DNA from: an uncultured Pelagibacteraceae bacterium
GTDB taxonomy: Bacteria > Pseudomonadota > Alphaproteobacteria > Pelagibacterales > Pelagibacteraceae
Length of the DNA stretch: 40,724 nt
Direction of reading: 5' to 3'
Assembly (NCBI GenBank): GCA_902615145.1
Contig: CACMNK010000005.1
Coordinates: forward strand, 1 to 40,724
Position numbers and translations under genes: made by a program
Shown here: piece by piece, positions 7,809-15,385 of the stretch
How the letters are laid out: each line of letters starts with the position of its first letter
Position numbering within the stretch: position 1 is the stretch's first letter
The notes under the pieces: generated by a model
Told to the model about the DNA's origin: nothing
Databases searched by the model: none
Seen by the model: the letters and a program-made list of their open reading frames with translations, nothing else

Positions 7809-8507
7809 TTGAAAACTAAAATTTTTTGTGACATCGCAGAATTAAATTTAATAAGAATATTCAATAAAAAAAAAATTGTAAGAGGATTTACTACGAACCC
7901 AAGTTTGATGAGAAAAGCTGGGGCAAAAAATTACAAATCTTACTCAAAAAAAATTTTAAATATTTGTAAGGATAAGCCCGTTTCTCTGGAAGTTTTTGCA
8001 GATCAATACACTGAAATGAAAAAACAAGCGACCCAAATAAATAAATGGGCAAAAAATGTTTATGTAAAAATACCAATAACAAATTCCCAGGGAAAATTTA
8101 TGGGAAGGATCATTAAAGAGTTAAATGATAAAAAAATTAAAATTAATATTACTGCTGTTTACAGCTCTAAACAAACAGAGAAAATTCTAAAATTAATTAA
8201 TAAAAAAACTAAAGTAATTATTTCAATATTTGCAGGAAGAGCAGGAGATACTGGAAGAGATCCAGTTCCAGAATTTAAAAAAAGTATTTCTTTAGCAAAA
8301 AGATTTAAGAATGTAGAAATACTATGGGCTAGTGTAAGAGAGCCATATAATTATATACAAGCAAAGCAATTGGGCTGTCATATTATTACAGTTCCACCTA
8401 AAATAATTGAAAAGATAGAAAAGTTTGGAAAAACATTTGATCAATTGACAAAAGAAACAGTCAAAGCTTTTTTAATTGATAGTAAAAAATCTAAATTTAA
8501 AATCTAG
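7809..8507 (+). CDS. Transaldolase/fructose-6-phosphate aldolase family protein
   Basis: This 232-residue TIM-barrel protein starts with KIFCDIAELNLI and has GFTTNPSLMRKAG, the family's N-terminal signature. The Schiff-base lysine is K87 in VYVKIPI, and INITAVYS and SIFAGRAGDTG follow. Length fits short transaldolases and Fsa-like aldolases. The start is TTG, nine bases after pntB, with AGGA just upstream. It either exchanges dihydroxyacetone units in the non-oxidative pentose phosphate pathway, complementing the transketolase at 18560-20563, or acts as a fructose-6-phosphate aldolase. The two cannot be separated here. Confidence 0.85.
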   Translation: MKTKIFCDIAELNLIRIFNKKKIVRGFTTNPSLMRKAGAKNYKSYSKKILNICKDKPVSLEVFADQYTEMKKQATQINKWAKNVYVKIPITNSQGKFMGRIIKELNDKKIKINITAVYSSKQTEKILKLINKKTKVIISIFAGRAGDTGRDPVPEFKKSISLAKRFKNVEILWASVREPYNYIQAKQLGCHIITVPPKIIEKIEKFGKTFDQLTKETVKAFLIDSKKSKFKI

Positions 8508-8508
8508 A

Positions 8509-9021
8509 TTATATTTTGAGAAATTCAAATATTTTGACATTAGAAAAAGTCGGGTGAAAGGACCAAAAAGACAATATTATAAAAAAAATAATAGAACTTT
8601 TTTTTGACAGATTGCCTAAATTTTTTAGATTTAGGCAAAGTAAAAAAATTATGGAAGTATAACCATGCGTTGCTAGTCTTATTATATTTTTACCCGCCAC
8701 TACCGGTCCTGCAAAAAAAGGTTGAGCCACAAATAGAATTAATACAACAATAAAAAAAACATTTTTTTCATTTATCGATAATAATATTTTTTTTTTTAAA
8801 AGTAGAAAAATTATGATAGCAAATAAAGGACCAAAGCTTAAAAAGGGTAAAAATAAAAACTTTAAAAACATCAAAATTTTGAAATCATTTTGAAAAAAAT
8901 CTATTAGACCAAAAAATTGAAAATTGTAGAATATATTAATATTAGAGATTTCTAAATATTGTTGAGAGATAAAGTAATTAATTATAAATAATAAGAAAGA
9001 AAAAAAAATTAATAAACTCAT
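8509..9021 (-). CDS. C-terminal fragment of a frameshifted polytopic membrane protein
   Basis: This 170-residue open frame encodes about four hydrophobic helices and the motif GPVVAGKNIIRLATHGYTS near its centre. Its apparent start (MSLLIFFSF) falls inside the end of the upstream fragment (8978-9607), and hydrophobic character continues across the junction. The frames differ by one base at a run of nine A (T on the coding strand) at 9000-9008; eight would join them into one protein of about 365 residues. I do not recognise the family. It is convergent with the transaldolase gene, with one base between the stops. It may be a decayed gene, a sequencing error, or a second real gene. Confidence 0.5.
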   Translation of the reverse strand: MSLLIFFSFLLFIINYFISQQYLEISNINIFYNFQFFGLIDFFQNDFKILMFLKFLFLPFLSFGPLFAIIIFLLLKKKILLSINEKNVFFIVVLILFVAQPFFAGPVVAGKNIIRLATHGYTSIIFLLCLNLKNLGNLSKKSSIIFFIILSFWSFHPTFSNVKIFEFLKI

Positions 9022-9607
9022 TTTTATAAGGTAAGACTAAACTGAAAATTAGAGCTAAAATTATAAGTATTGAGGTTTGTCTAGAAATAATTGCTAATAA
9101 TAAAGATAGATAGAATAAAATATTTTTTTTGTCTAAAAAACTCCAAAACAAGAGACTTATAGAAATTATAAATATAATATCATTAAGCATTACAGGATTA
9201 GATAATGAATACCTACAAATGTAGGGATTTAATAAAAATAAAGAAAAAAATAAAAGATTATAATTTTTGTCAGGAATTACTTTGTTTATAATTTTATAGT
9301 TAATAATAATGAGAATGGAAATTGCAAAATAAGTAAATGCCTGAAAAATATAAAAACTACTTATGTCTAATAAATTAGCTACAAAACCAACAAAGTAAGG
9401 AATCAAAAATCTTTCACCATGAATATAGGCTTGTCTAGAATTTTCTAAACTCATGCCTCCAGGAAAAGAATTAGCAATATCCAAATAATAAAAACTGGAC
9501 CTTGCAGAAGCATTTATTTCATGTTCACCATAATAGCTATTTGTGAGCAGCAAAAATAATATTAGTAAAATGAATATTGATTTTTCAGTTTGAATAATCT
9601 TTATCAT
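8978..9607 (-). CDS. N-terminal fragment of a polytopic membrane protein, function unknown
   Basis: This 209-residue frame begins with a membrane helix (IFILLILFLLLTNSYY) and an extracytoplasmic loop containing YYGEHEINASARSSFYYLD and IHGERFLIPYF. About five more helices follow. A large first loop with acidic/His residues and many helices is reminiscent of GT-C membrane glycosyltransferases, but no diagnostic motif is certain. It breaks off at the nine-base homopolymer 9000-9008, and the other frame continues at 8509-9021. It is divergent from the epimerase gene at 9750 and lies in a small accessory block with other sugar genes, which supports a glycan-related role only indirectly. Confidence 0.55.
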   Translation of the reverse strand: MIKIIQTEKSIFILLILFLLLTNSYYGEHEINASARSSFYYLDIANSFPGGMSLENSRQAYIHGERFLIPYFVGFVANLLDISSFYIFQAFTYFAISILIIINYKIINKVIPDKNYNLLFFSLFLLNPYICRYSLSNPVMLNDIIFIISISLLFWSFLDKKNILFYLSLLLAIISRQTSILIILALIFSLVLPYKNEFINFFFFLIIYN

Positions 9608-9749
9608 TTGATGATTTAGAAATTATTTAACATTTAAAAAGATTGAGAAATTATTTTTAAAAAATTCTTATATCATAAATTTAAAAAAGATATAAATATA
9701 AATTAATAAGTATAGTTAAGCTTAAAAATGTAATAAAATACAAAAGATT
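9608..9749. other. Divergent AT-rich intergenic region
   Basis: This 142-bp, very AT-rich region lies between the - strand membrane gene and the + strand epimerase. It must hold promoters for both directions if both are expressed. There are several A/T hexamers resembling -10 boxes but no reliable -35 partner, and no small ORF or hairpin worth reporting. Confidence 0.4.
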
Positions 9750-10799
9750 ATGATATTGGTAACTGGCACAGGTGGATTAATTGGAAATTCAGTTTCTGAT
9801 TTTTTTTTAAAAAGAAAATTTGATGTAATTGGTGTTGATAATAATCAACGAAAAAAGTTCTTTGGTAAAAACGGTAGCATAGAACAGAATATAATACAGC
9901 TTAAGAAAAATAAGAAATTTCAGCATAAGTTTATTGATATTTTAGATAAAAAAAAATTAGAAAATATATTCAAAAAAAATAGATTTAGCTTAATCGTTCA
10001 TGCTGCAGCTCAACCCTCACATGACTGGTCAGCTACTAATCCAAATTTAGACTTTCATACTAATGCAGTAGGTACATTAAATATTCTTGAATGTGTTAGA
10101 AAATATAACCCAAACTCTACAATAATATACCTCAGTACAAATAAAGTGTATGGGGATGTAGTGAATAGTTTTAAATATAAAGAATTAAAGACAAGATATG
10201 AGGTAAAAGATAAACATAAAGATGGATTTGATGAAAATATAAATATCGATAACTCTAAACATAGTCCATTTGGGGTATCTAAATTGTCTGGTGATTTGCT
10301 AGTTCAAGAATATGGTAAATATTTTGGATTAAAAACCTGTTGTTTAAGAGCGGGATGTCTTACAGGCGAAACACATGCGGGAGTAGAGTTACATGGTTTT
10401 CTTTCCTATCTTTTTAAGTCAGCATATTACAAAAAAAAATATTATATATACGGTTATAAAGGTAAACAAGTAAGGGATAATTTGAGCTCTTACGATGTAT
10501 CAACAATTATCTGGGAATTATACAATAAACCCCCAATACCTGGTGAGATCTTTAATATTGGCGGGGGAAGGGAATCTAATATTTCTATTTTAGAGGCAAT
10601 TAAAAAATGTGAAGCAATAACAAAAAAAAAATTCGATTTTAAATATGTTAATACCGAAAGATCCGGTGATCATAAATTTTGGATAACAAATATGAAAAAA
10701 TTTAAAAAAAGATACCCTAAGTGGAAAATTAAATATAGTATAGACGATATATTTCTTCAAATGCTAGACTATGAAAATTTTAGAACTTTCAGAAAATAA
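9750..10799 (+). CDS. CDP-paratose 2-epimerase-like NAD-dependent epimerase
   Basis: This 349-residue extended SDR has the motif TGTGGLIG at residues 5-12. HAAAQPSHDW, LSTNKVYGD, LRAGCLTGETHAGVELHGF and YKGKQVRDNLSSYDV are hallmarks of the CDP-tyvelose (paratose) 2-epimerase family, which inverts C2 of a CDP-3,6-dideoxyhexose or related sugar. The usual YxxxK tyrosine is replaced by phenylalanine: HSPFGVSK puts F174 and K178 in the pair. From memory F also occurs in some homologues, but this should be checked. It overlaps the following glycosyltransferase by 29 bp. No CDP-sugar synthesis genes are visible, so the true substrate is open. Confidence 0.82.
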   Translation: MILVTGTGGLIGNSVSDFFLKRKFDVIGVDNNQRKKFFGKNGSIEQNIIQLKKNKKFQHKFIDILDKKKLENIFKKNRFSLIVHAAAQPSHDWSATNPNLDFHTNAVGTLNILECVRKYNPNSTIIYLSTNKVYGDVVNSFKYKELKTRYEVKDKHKDGFDENINIDNSKHSPFGVSKLSGDLLVQEYGKYFGLKTCCLRAGCLTGETHAGVELHGFLSYLFKSAYYKKKYYIYGYKGKQVRDNLSSYDVSTIIWELYNKPPIPGEIFNIGGGRESNISILEAIKKCEAITKKKFDFKYVNTERSGDHKFWITNMKKFKKRYPKWKIKYSIDDIFLQMLDYENFRTFRK

Positions 10800-12195
10800 C
10801 TACTATCTTAAGTCAAGTATTAACTTTTTTAAAACAAAGTCTGAAAAAAGATTCAATTTTATAAATAAAAAAAAATTCTTATTTACCGAAATTTCAAATT
10901 TTTTGAACAATTGTATAGACACTTCAAAAAACGTGTATATTTTTTGTGCTGGTAATTCAATACTATCTAAAAATATTTCGTCAAAAAAAATTTATGTAAA
11001 AGAAATAGATGAAAAATATAAGATAAATTATAATCCTAATATTTCATATAAAGATGAAGTCTCCAATGAAGAAATCGCTAACTGTGATACAATAATAATT
11101 GCAGACATTGAACATCAGGCTAACCCAACATCAAATTTGCTAAGATTATCTCAAATAGCTAGTGACAATACAAAAATTATAGTTTTATCAAAAAATATGG
11201 TATGGATGATATTAATTAAAATTTTAAAATTTTTTTTTGATTTTTCTCCATTAAAAAATAACTTTTTGCCATCCTCATACCTTAATAATTTATTTACAAC
11301 CTGTAATTTAGAAGTTGTAAGAAATGAACGAATTATTGCACTACCTATCAATGTGCCTTTTTTAACAAATTTTATTAATAAATTATTTAGATTACCTTTA
11401 TTAAATTTACTTTGTTTAAAAAATGTAACAATTTTAAAAAAAATAAATCAAGATCACACAAAAAAAGATAATTTGGGTATTTCATTCATTATACCTTGTA
11501 AAAATGAGGGAGATAATATCAAATTATTTGAAAAAGAAATAAATTCATCAGATAGAAGTTATGAGTATCTATTTGGTGATGACAAGTCTACGGATGACAC
11601 TTCCCAAGAAATTGAAAAATTAAAAAAAAATTTGAGTAAAAATATAATAATCAAATATGATGGACCCGGAATATGCAAATCTGAAAATGTTTATAGAGGA
11701 ATTGAAATTGCATCTGGAGAGATAATTGTTATTTATGATGCTGATTTGACTGTTAGTTTTGAGGATATTAAATTTGCCTTAAAAATTTTAAGGAAAACAA
11801 ATGCTGACTTTGTAAATTGTACAAGAATGATCTATCCTCAAAAAGATGGAGCAATGAAATTACTAAACTTTATTGGGAATAGCTTTTTTGCCAGCTTATT
11901 TGGTATTCTTTTTAAAAGAAAAATAACTGATACTTTATGTGGTACAAAAATATTTTATAAGAAAGATTGGAAGAATATTAAAAAAGATACTTCAAAGTGG
12001 GGTGCTAAAGATCTTTGGGGTGATTTTGATCTGCTAATTGGCGCTTACAAAAATAATTTAAAAATAATTGAAGTTCCAGTAACTTATTTTGAAAGAAAAG
12101 AAAACGAGACAAAAATGAAATCGCTTTTTTCAAATACTTTACGTATGCTTTTTATTGTTTTGATCTCATATTATAAGCTTAGATTAAAAAAATAA
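10771..12195 (+). CDS. Fusion of methyltransferase-like domain and family 2 glycosyltransferase
   Basis: In this 474-residue protein, residues 1 to about 220 look like a degenerate SAM-methyltransferase fold (VYIFCAGNSILSKNI, then NCDTIIIADIEH where the acidic strand-4 motif would be). A GT-A domain begins near residue 237 with SFIIPCKNEGDN, followed by FGDDKSTDDTS, the metal site YDADLT around 322-327, and a late TDTLCGTKIF and WGDFDLL. The C-terminus has one hydrophobic stretch (MLFIVLISYYKL). It starts within the end of the epimerase gene, so the pair is coupled and probably makes and transfers one sugar. It ends 87 bp before the 3' end of the opposing tRNA-fMet. Confidence 0.8.
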   Translation: MKILELSENNYYLKSSINFFKTKSEKRFNFINKKKFLFTEISNFLNNCIDTSKNVYIFCAGNSILSKNISSKKIYVKEIDEKYKINYNPNISYKDEVSNEEIANCDTIIIADIEHQANPTSNLLRLSQIASDNTKIIVLSKNMVWMILIKILKFFFDFSPLKNNFLPSSYLNNLFTTCNLEVVRNERIIALPINVPFLTNFINKLFRLPLLNLLCLKNVTILKKINQDHTKKDNLGISFIIPCKNEGDNIKLFEKEINSSDRSYEYLFGDDKSTDDTSQEIEKLKKNLSKNIIIKYDGPGICKSENVYRGIEIASGEIIVIYDADLTVSFEDIKFALKILRKTNADFVNCTRMIYPQKDGAMKLLNFIGNSFFASLFGILFKRKITDTLCGTKIFYKKDWKNIKKDTSKWGAKDLWGDFDLLIGAYKNNLKIIEVPVTYFERKENETKMKSLFSNTLRMLFIVLISYYKLRLKK

Positions 12196-12282
12196 GTAAA
12201 TTTTAAGGGTATTAATTTATATAAGAAATTTTAAGTGATGAAAGAATTTTATGAATTTTAAACATAAACTTTTTAACAGGTT

Positions 12283-12359
<77 letters not shown>

Positions 12360-12365
12360 ATATTA

Positions 12366-12560
12366 TTAAATTCTGTTTTTAAGTTTATTTAACTTCTTAA
12401 CTCTTTTAATATTCTCTTGAAGAATTCTCTTTTTTTTCTCAGAAGGTTTTTCATAAGTATTTTTTAGTTTAATTACTTTAAAAAATCCATCTCTCTGAAG
12501 TTTTCTTTTTAAAACTCTCAAAGCTTGTTCAACATTGTTATCTTTTACTTCTATTTTAAT
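12366..12560 (-). CDS. rpsU: 30S ribosomal protein S21, probable ATT start codon
   Basis: The frame encodes 64 residues: after the start come KIEVKDNNVEQALRVLKRKL, then QRDGFF and TYEKPSEKKKR. These match alphaproteobacterial S21 (MxVxVRDNNVDQAL...YEKPSEKR). No ATG, GTG or TTG lies in frame before the conserved region; the only upstream codons back to a TAA include one CTG that overlaps the ribosome-binding site. ATT at 12560-12558 aligns with the family methionine and is five bases after GGAGG (12570-12566). Rare AUU starts are known from infC, where they allow IF3-dependent autoregulation. The stop lies six bases before tRNA-fMet. Confidence 0.9.
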   Translation of the reverse strand: MKIEVKDNNVEQALRVLKRKLQRDGFFKVIKLKNTYEKPSEKKKRILQENIKRVKKLNKLKNRI

Positions 12561-12624
12561 AAATTCCTCCAGAAAACTGATTGAGTAGCACTTTTATAAT
12601 TTTATGTCTATGAATTTTATTCAT
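12556..12624 (-). CDS. Putative leader ORF overlapping the rpsU start
   Basis: This ATG-initiated frame of 22 codons (MNKIHRHKIIKVLLNQFSGG then IY) begins 12 bases after the trcR stop. Its TAA stop shares a T with the ATT start of rpsU (ATTAA). The GGAGG used by rpsU lies within it. This geometry would let terminating ribosomes reinitiate at ATT. There is no recognisable family, and the ORF could be fortuitous in AT-rich DNA; only its position makes it notable. Confidence 0.35.
   Translation of the reverse strand: MNKIHRHKIIKVLLNQFSGGIY
12566..12570 (-). promoter_or_regulatory. Strong Shine-Dalgarno site deciding the rpsU start
   Basis: GGAGG on the - strand (GGAGGA including the next base) stands five bases before ATT. 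Strong ribosome-binding sites are scarce elsewhere in this window, so its placement is good evidence that translation of S21 begins at the ATT codon. Confidence 0.75.
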
Positions 12625-12636
12625 AATTTTTGATAT

Positions 12637-13203
12637 TTATTTTAATTTCGCTTTTTCTTTTTCCTTTTTTTCTCTTTTTACTCTTCTTTCTGCTTTTTCT
12701 AATGCTTCAATCAAATCTTTTTGAGAAAAAAGATTAAGCGCCACCGGATCTTTTGGGCTTAAATTATTATAATTCCAATAACTTTTATTTCTTATTGAAG
12801 TAACTGAATTTTTTGTTATTCCAATTAATCTCGAAATTTGTGAGTCTTTTAAGATATTATGTTGTTTAATTAGCCATAGCGCTGAGTCTGGTTTGTCTTG
12901 TCTTTTTGACAGAGGGATGTATTTTTTTATTCTTTTTTCATCATTTGATATCTCAACATCTATATTTTTAATGTTTAGAGGTCTATTTTGGTCTTTGGAA
13001 GATAATTCAATCTCTTCTCTTGAGAGTTGTCCAGTTATAATAGGATTATATGCTTTTATACCTTTTGCAACTTCACCATCAGCAATACCTTGAACTTCAA
13101 CTTCATGTAGATGACAAAACTCAGCTATTTGTTTAAACGTGAGTGTCGTATTTTCAACAAGCCATAGGGCTGTGGCCATAGGCATTAATGGTGCTTCTGA
13201 CAT
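12637..13203 (-). CDS. trcR: DUF1013 family cell-cycle regulator TrcR
   Basis: This 188-residue protein starts MSEAPLMPMATALWLVENT and continues with LTFKQIAEFCHLHEVEVQGI and ADGEVAKGIKAYNPI, the conserved core of the alphaproteobacterial DUF1013 family. That family was described in Caulobacter as TrcR, an RNA polymerase-associated transcriptional regulator of the cell cycle. A second helix-turn-helix-like region is visible at DSALWLIKQHNILKDSQISR and LIGITKNSV. The C-terminus is lysine/glutamate-rich. Its ATG directly abuts the rpmE stop (TAAATG), so the two are coupled. Confidence 0.9.
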   Translation of the reverse strand: MSEAPLMPMATALWLVENTTLTFKQIAEFCHLHEVEVQGIADGEVAKGIKAYNPIITGQLSREEIELSSKDQNRPLNIKNIDVEISNDEKRIKKYIPLSKRQDKPDSALWLIKQHNILKDSQISRLIGITKNSVTSIRNKSYWNYNNLSPKDPVALNLFSQKDLIEALEKAERRVKREKKEKEKAKLK

Positions 13204-13434
13204 TTAGTTTTTTTTTTCTGATTTAAAGTTTTGAAATTTTTTATTAAATTTACTAATTCTTCCTTTATCCATTAATTTTTGTTTTCCTCCTGTCCAGGCA
13301 GAGTGAGACTTTGGATCAATTTCTAATTTTAATATGTCACCATCATTTCCCCAAGTTGATTTAGTTTCAAATTGAGTTCCATCGGTCATTTCAACTTTAA
13401 TTTTATGGTATTTAGGGTGTATATTTTTTTTCAT
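13204..13434 (-). CDS. rpmE: 50S ribosomal protein L31, cysteine-free form
   Basis: The 76-residue product starts [20 protein letters not shown] and contains [20 protein letters not shown], both typical of L31. It has no cysteine, so the zinc-binding CxxC motif of the classical form is absent. The gene abuts trcR with no spacer and lies 35 bp after suhB, in a run of translation-related genes. The C-terminal tail is lysine-rich. Confidence 0.96.
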   Translation of the reverse strand: MKKNIHPKYHKIKVEMTDGTQFETKSTWGNDGDILKLEIDPKSHSAWTGGKQKLMDKGRISKFNKKFQNFKSEKKN

Positions 13435-13469
13435 TCGGTGACTTATAGCAAAAGATTATTTTAAAACAA

Positions 13470-14210
13470 TTAAAAGTTACTTATTTTCTCCATTAATTTT
13501 TCATTAATATCAGGGCTTGAAGCAATTATTTTAAGATCTTTATGTTCATTAAGGTCAATTTTATTAATAACACCACCAGCCTCTGTTACAAGAATTAAAC
13601 CTGCAGCAATATCCCATAAGTTTAAATTTTTTTGAAAGTATCCATCATATCTTCCGCAAGCTATGTATGCCATATCCAATGCTGCTGAGCCTGATTTTCG
13701 ATAAGAAAATTCGATTTTTTTTTCAACTATTCCACTAGTAGCAAACAAGCATTCTTGCATGTTATTTTTTTTTGATACTCTAATTCTTTTATTATTAAGG
13801 TAGGCTCCATTATTTTTCTCAGCATAAAACATTTCATCTTTTATCGGATCAAAAATTAAACCAGATATTATTTCATTTTCATGTTTTAGAGCAATTGAAG
13901 TTGCAAAATGAGGAATTCCGTGTAAGAAATTTACTGTTCCATCTATCGGATCAATAACCCATGTATTTTTGCTGTCCTTATTTTTTTTTTCACCATTCTC
14001 CTCACTTATAATTGAATAATCTGGTCTACCTTTTGTCAATTCCTCTATTATTATTTTTTCAGTCTTGAGATCAGAGTTGGTTACAAAATCCGATGGTCCT
14101 TTTTTAGATACTTGTAATTTTTCAATTTCTCCAAAATCTCTAATAAGTGTTTTAGAGGCCTTTTCACAAGCTTTAATCATTAAATTTAAATTTGCCGAAA
14201 TAGAATTCAT
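13470..14210 (-). CDS. suhB: Inositol monophosphatase family protein (SuhB-like)
   Basis: This 246-residue, Mg-dependent phosphatase-fold protein has SEENG (residues 69-73), the metal-binding motif WVIDPIDGTVNFLHGIPHFA beginning at residue 84, and NLWDIAAGLILVTEAGG near the end. These hold the three canonical metal sites. SuhB homologues dephosphorylate myo-inositol phosphate or related sugar phosphates, and in E. coli SuhB also acts in rRNA antitermination and ribosome assembly. It starts three bases after efp, and in this translation-rich neighbourhood either role is possible. Confidence 0.93.
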   Translation of the reverse strand: MNSISANLNLMIKACEKASKTLIRDFGEIEKLQVSKKGPSDFVTNSDLKTEKIIIEELTKGRPDYSIISEENGEKKNKDSKNTWVIDPIDGTVNFLHGIPHFATSIALKHENEIISGLIFDPIKDEMFYAEKNNGAYLNNKRIRVSKKNNMQECLFATSGIVEKKIEFSYRKSGSAALDMAYIACGRYDGYFQKNLNLWDIAAGLILVTEAGGVINKIDLNEHKDLKIIASSPDINEKLMEKISNF

Positions 14211-14213
14211 TTT

Positions 14214-14774
14214 TTAAACTTTTTTAACGTATTCTAAATTTCTTGTGTCAATAATTATATGATCACCAGTCTCAACAAATGGTGGAACTTGTATATTTAA
14301 CCCATTATCTAAAGTAGCAGGCTTGTAAGATGAAGAGACCGTCTGACCTTTTAGAGCGGCGTCTGTTGAGTGAATTTTACATTTAACTTGATTAGGTAAA
14401 TCTAATGAGATTGGCTCGTTATTATAAAAACTTATTGTTACCTCAAGATTTTCAGTTAGTAATTTACCCTTTGGTCCAACTATATTTTTCTTTATTTGAA
14501 TTTGTTCAAAAGATTTAGGATCTATAAAAAAAAAATTATTCTCATCGTCGTAAGAGTAATTAAAATTAATTTCTTCCAAGGAAGCTTTTTCCACAGACTC
14601 ACTTGATCTAAATCTTTCATTTAATTTTGTATTTTTGTTCACACTTTTCATTTCGACTTGTGCAAAAGCTCCGCCTTTTCCAGGTTTTACATGTTGAGTT
14701 TTTAAAACTTGCCACAAATCATCTTTATACTCAAGCAACATACCTACTCTTATTTCACTAGCATTTATTTTCAT
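14214..14774 (-). CDS. efp: Translation elongation factor P
   Basis: This 186-residue protein has the three-barrel EF-P layout. The modification loop reads HVKPGKGGAF, with lysine K33 at the tip, the residue lysylated by EpmA in many bacteria. The C-terminus contains VPPFVETGDHIIIDTR, a family signature. EF-P relieves ribosome stalling at proline runs. The start overlaps the thiE stop in ATGA. No epmA/epmB is visible in this window. Confidence 0.96.
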   Translation of the reverse strand: MKINASEIRVGMLLEYKDDLWQVLKTQHVKPGKGGAFAQVEMKSVNKNTKLNERFRSSESVEKASLEEINFNYSYDDENNFFFIDPKSFEQIQIKKNIVGPKGKLLTENLEVTISFYNNEPISLDLPNQVKCKIHSTDAALKGQTVSSSYKPATLDNGLNIQVPPFVETGDHIIIDTRNLEYVKKV

Positions 14775-15385
14775 TTTAATTTTTTAATCGCCTCACTAGG
14801 TTCAAGTTTTTTATTTTTCCAAATGTAGCCTGAGATAGCTAATAAGTTAGCTTTATTCAACAAAAGTTTTTTATAATTAGTGGAATTGATACCACCAATG
14901 GCGACGATTGGTGTATTTGTTATCTTTCTTGCTTTTTTTAATATATTTAATGAAGGCTTGTATTTTGTTTTTTTTGTACTTGTAGAATAAAAAGCTCCAA
15001 AAGCTAAATAATCAGCTTTATTTTTTAAAGCTACTTTTGCTAATTTGATCGAATTATGACAAGTAACTCCAATTATTTTATTCCCGATTAATTTTCTTGC
15101 TTTATGAATATTCATATCTTTTTGACCTAAGTGACAACCATCAGCATTTAACTTTTTGGCCAAGTAAACATCATCATTTATTAGGAATTTAACTTTAAAT
15201 TTTTTACAGATTTTTCTTATTTTCTCTCCAATTATTAACTTTTTTTTAAGCTTTTCATTTTTAAGTCTTAGCTGAAAAAAACTCACTTTTTTCTGCTTTA
15301 AAACATATCTAAGATTTTGATAAAAAATCTTATTAATTTTTAATGGAGATATTAAATAGATAAATTTTTTTTTATTAAATCTCAA
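14771..15385 (-). CDS. thiE: Thiamine phosphate synthase
   Basis: This 204-residue TIM-barrel enzyme joins HMP pyrophosphate and THZ phosphate to form thiamine phosphate. Visible features are FLINDDVYLAKKLNADGCHL, GQKDM, IIGVTCHN, DYLAFGAFYSTSTK and PIVAIGGI, in the family order. The start is TTG inside the last 11 bases of fba. Together with thiD at 34236 it suggests that precursors are assembled or salvaged; no thiC is present in this window. SAR11 is known to need an exogenous HMP precursor. Divergent TenI-like relatives exist, but the active-site motifs favour ThiE. Confidence 0.87.
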   Translation of the reverse strand: MRFNKKKFIYLISPLKINKIFYQNLRYVLKQKKVSFFQLRLKNEKLKKKLIIGEKIRKICKKFKVKFLINDDVYLAKKLNADGCHLGQKDMNIHKARKLIGNKIIGVTCHNSIKLAKVALKNKADYLAFGAFYSTSTKKTKYKPSLNILKKARKITNTPIVAIGGINSTNYKKLLLNKANLLAISGYIWKNKKLEPSEAIKKLK

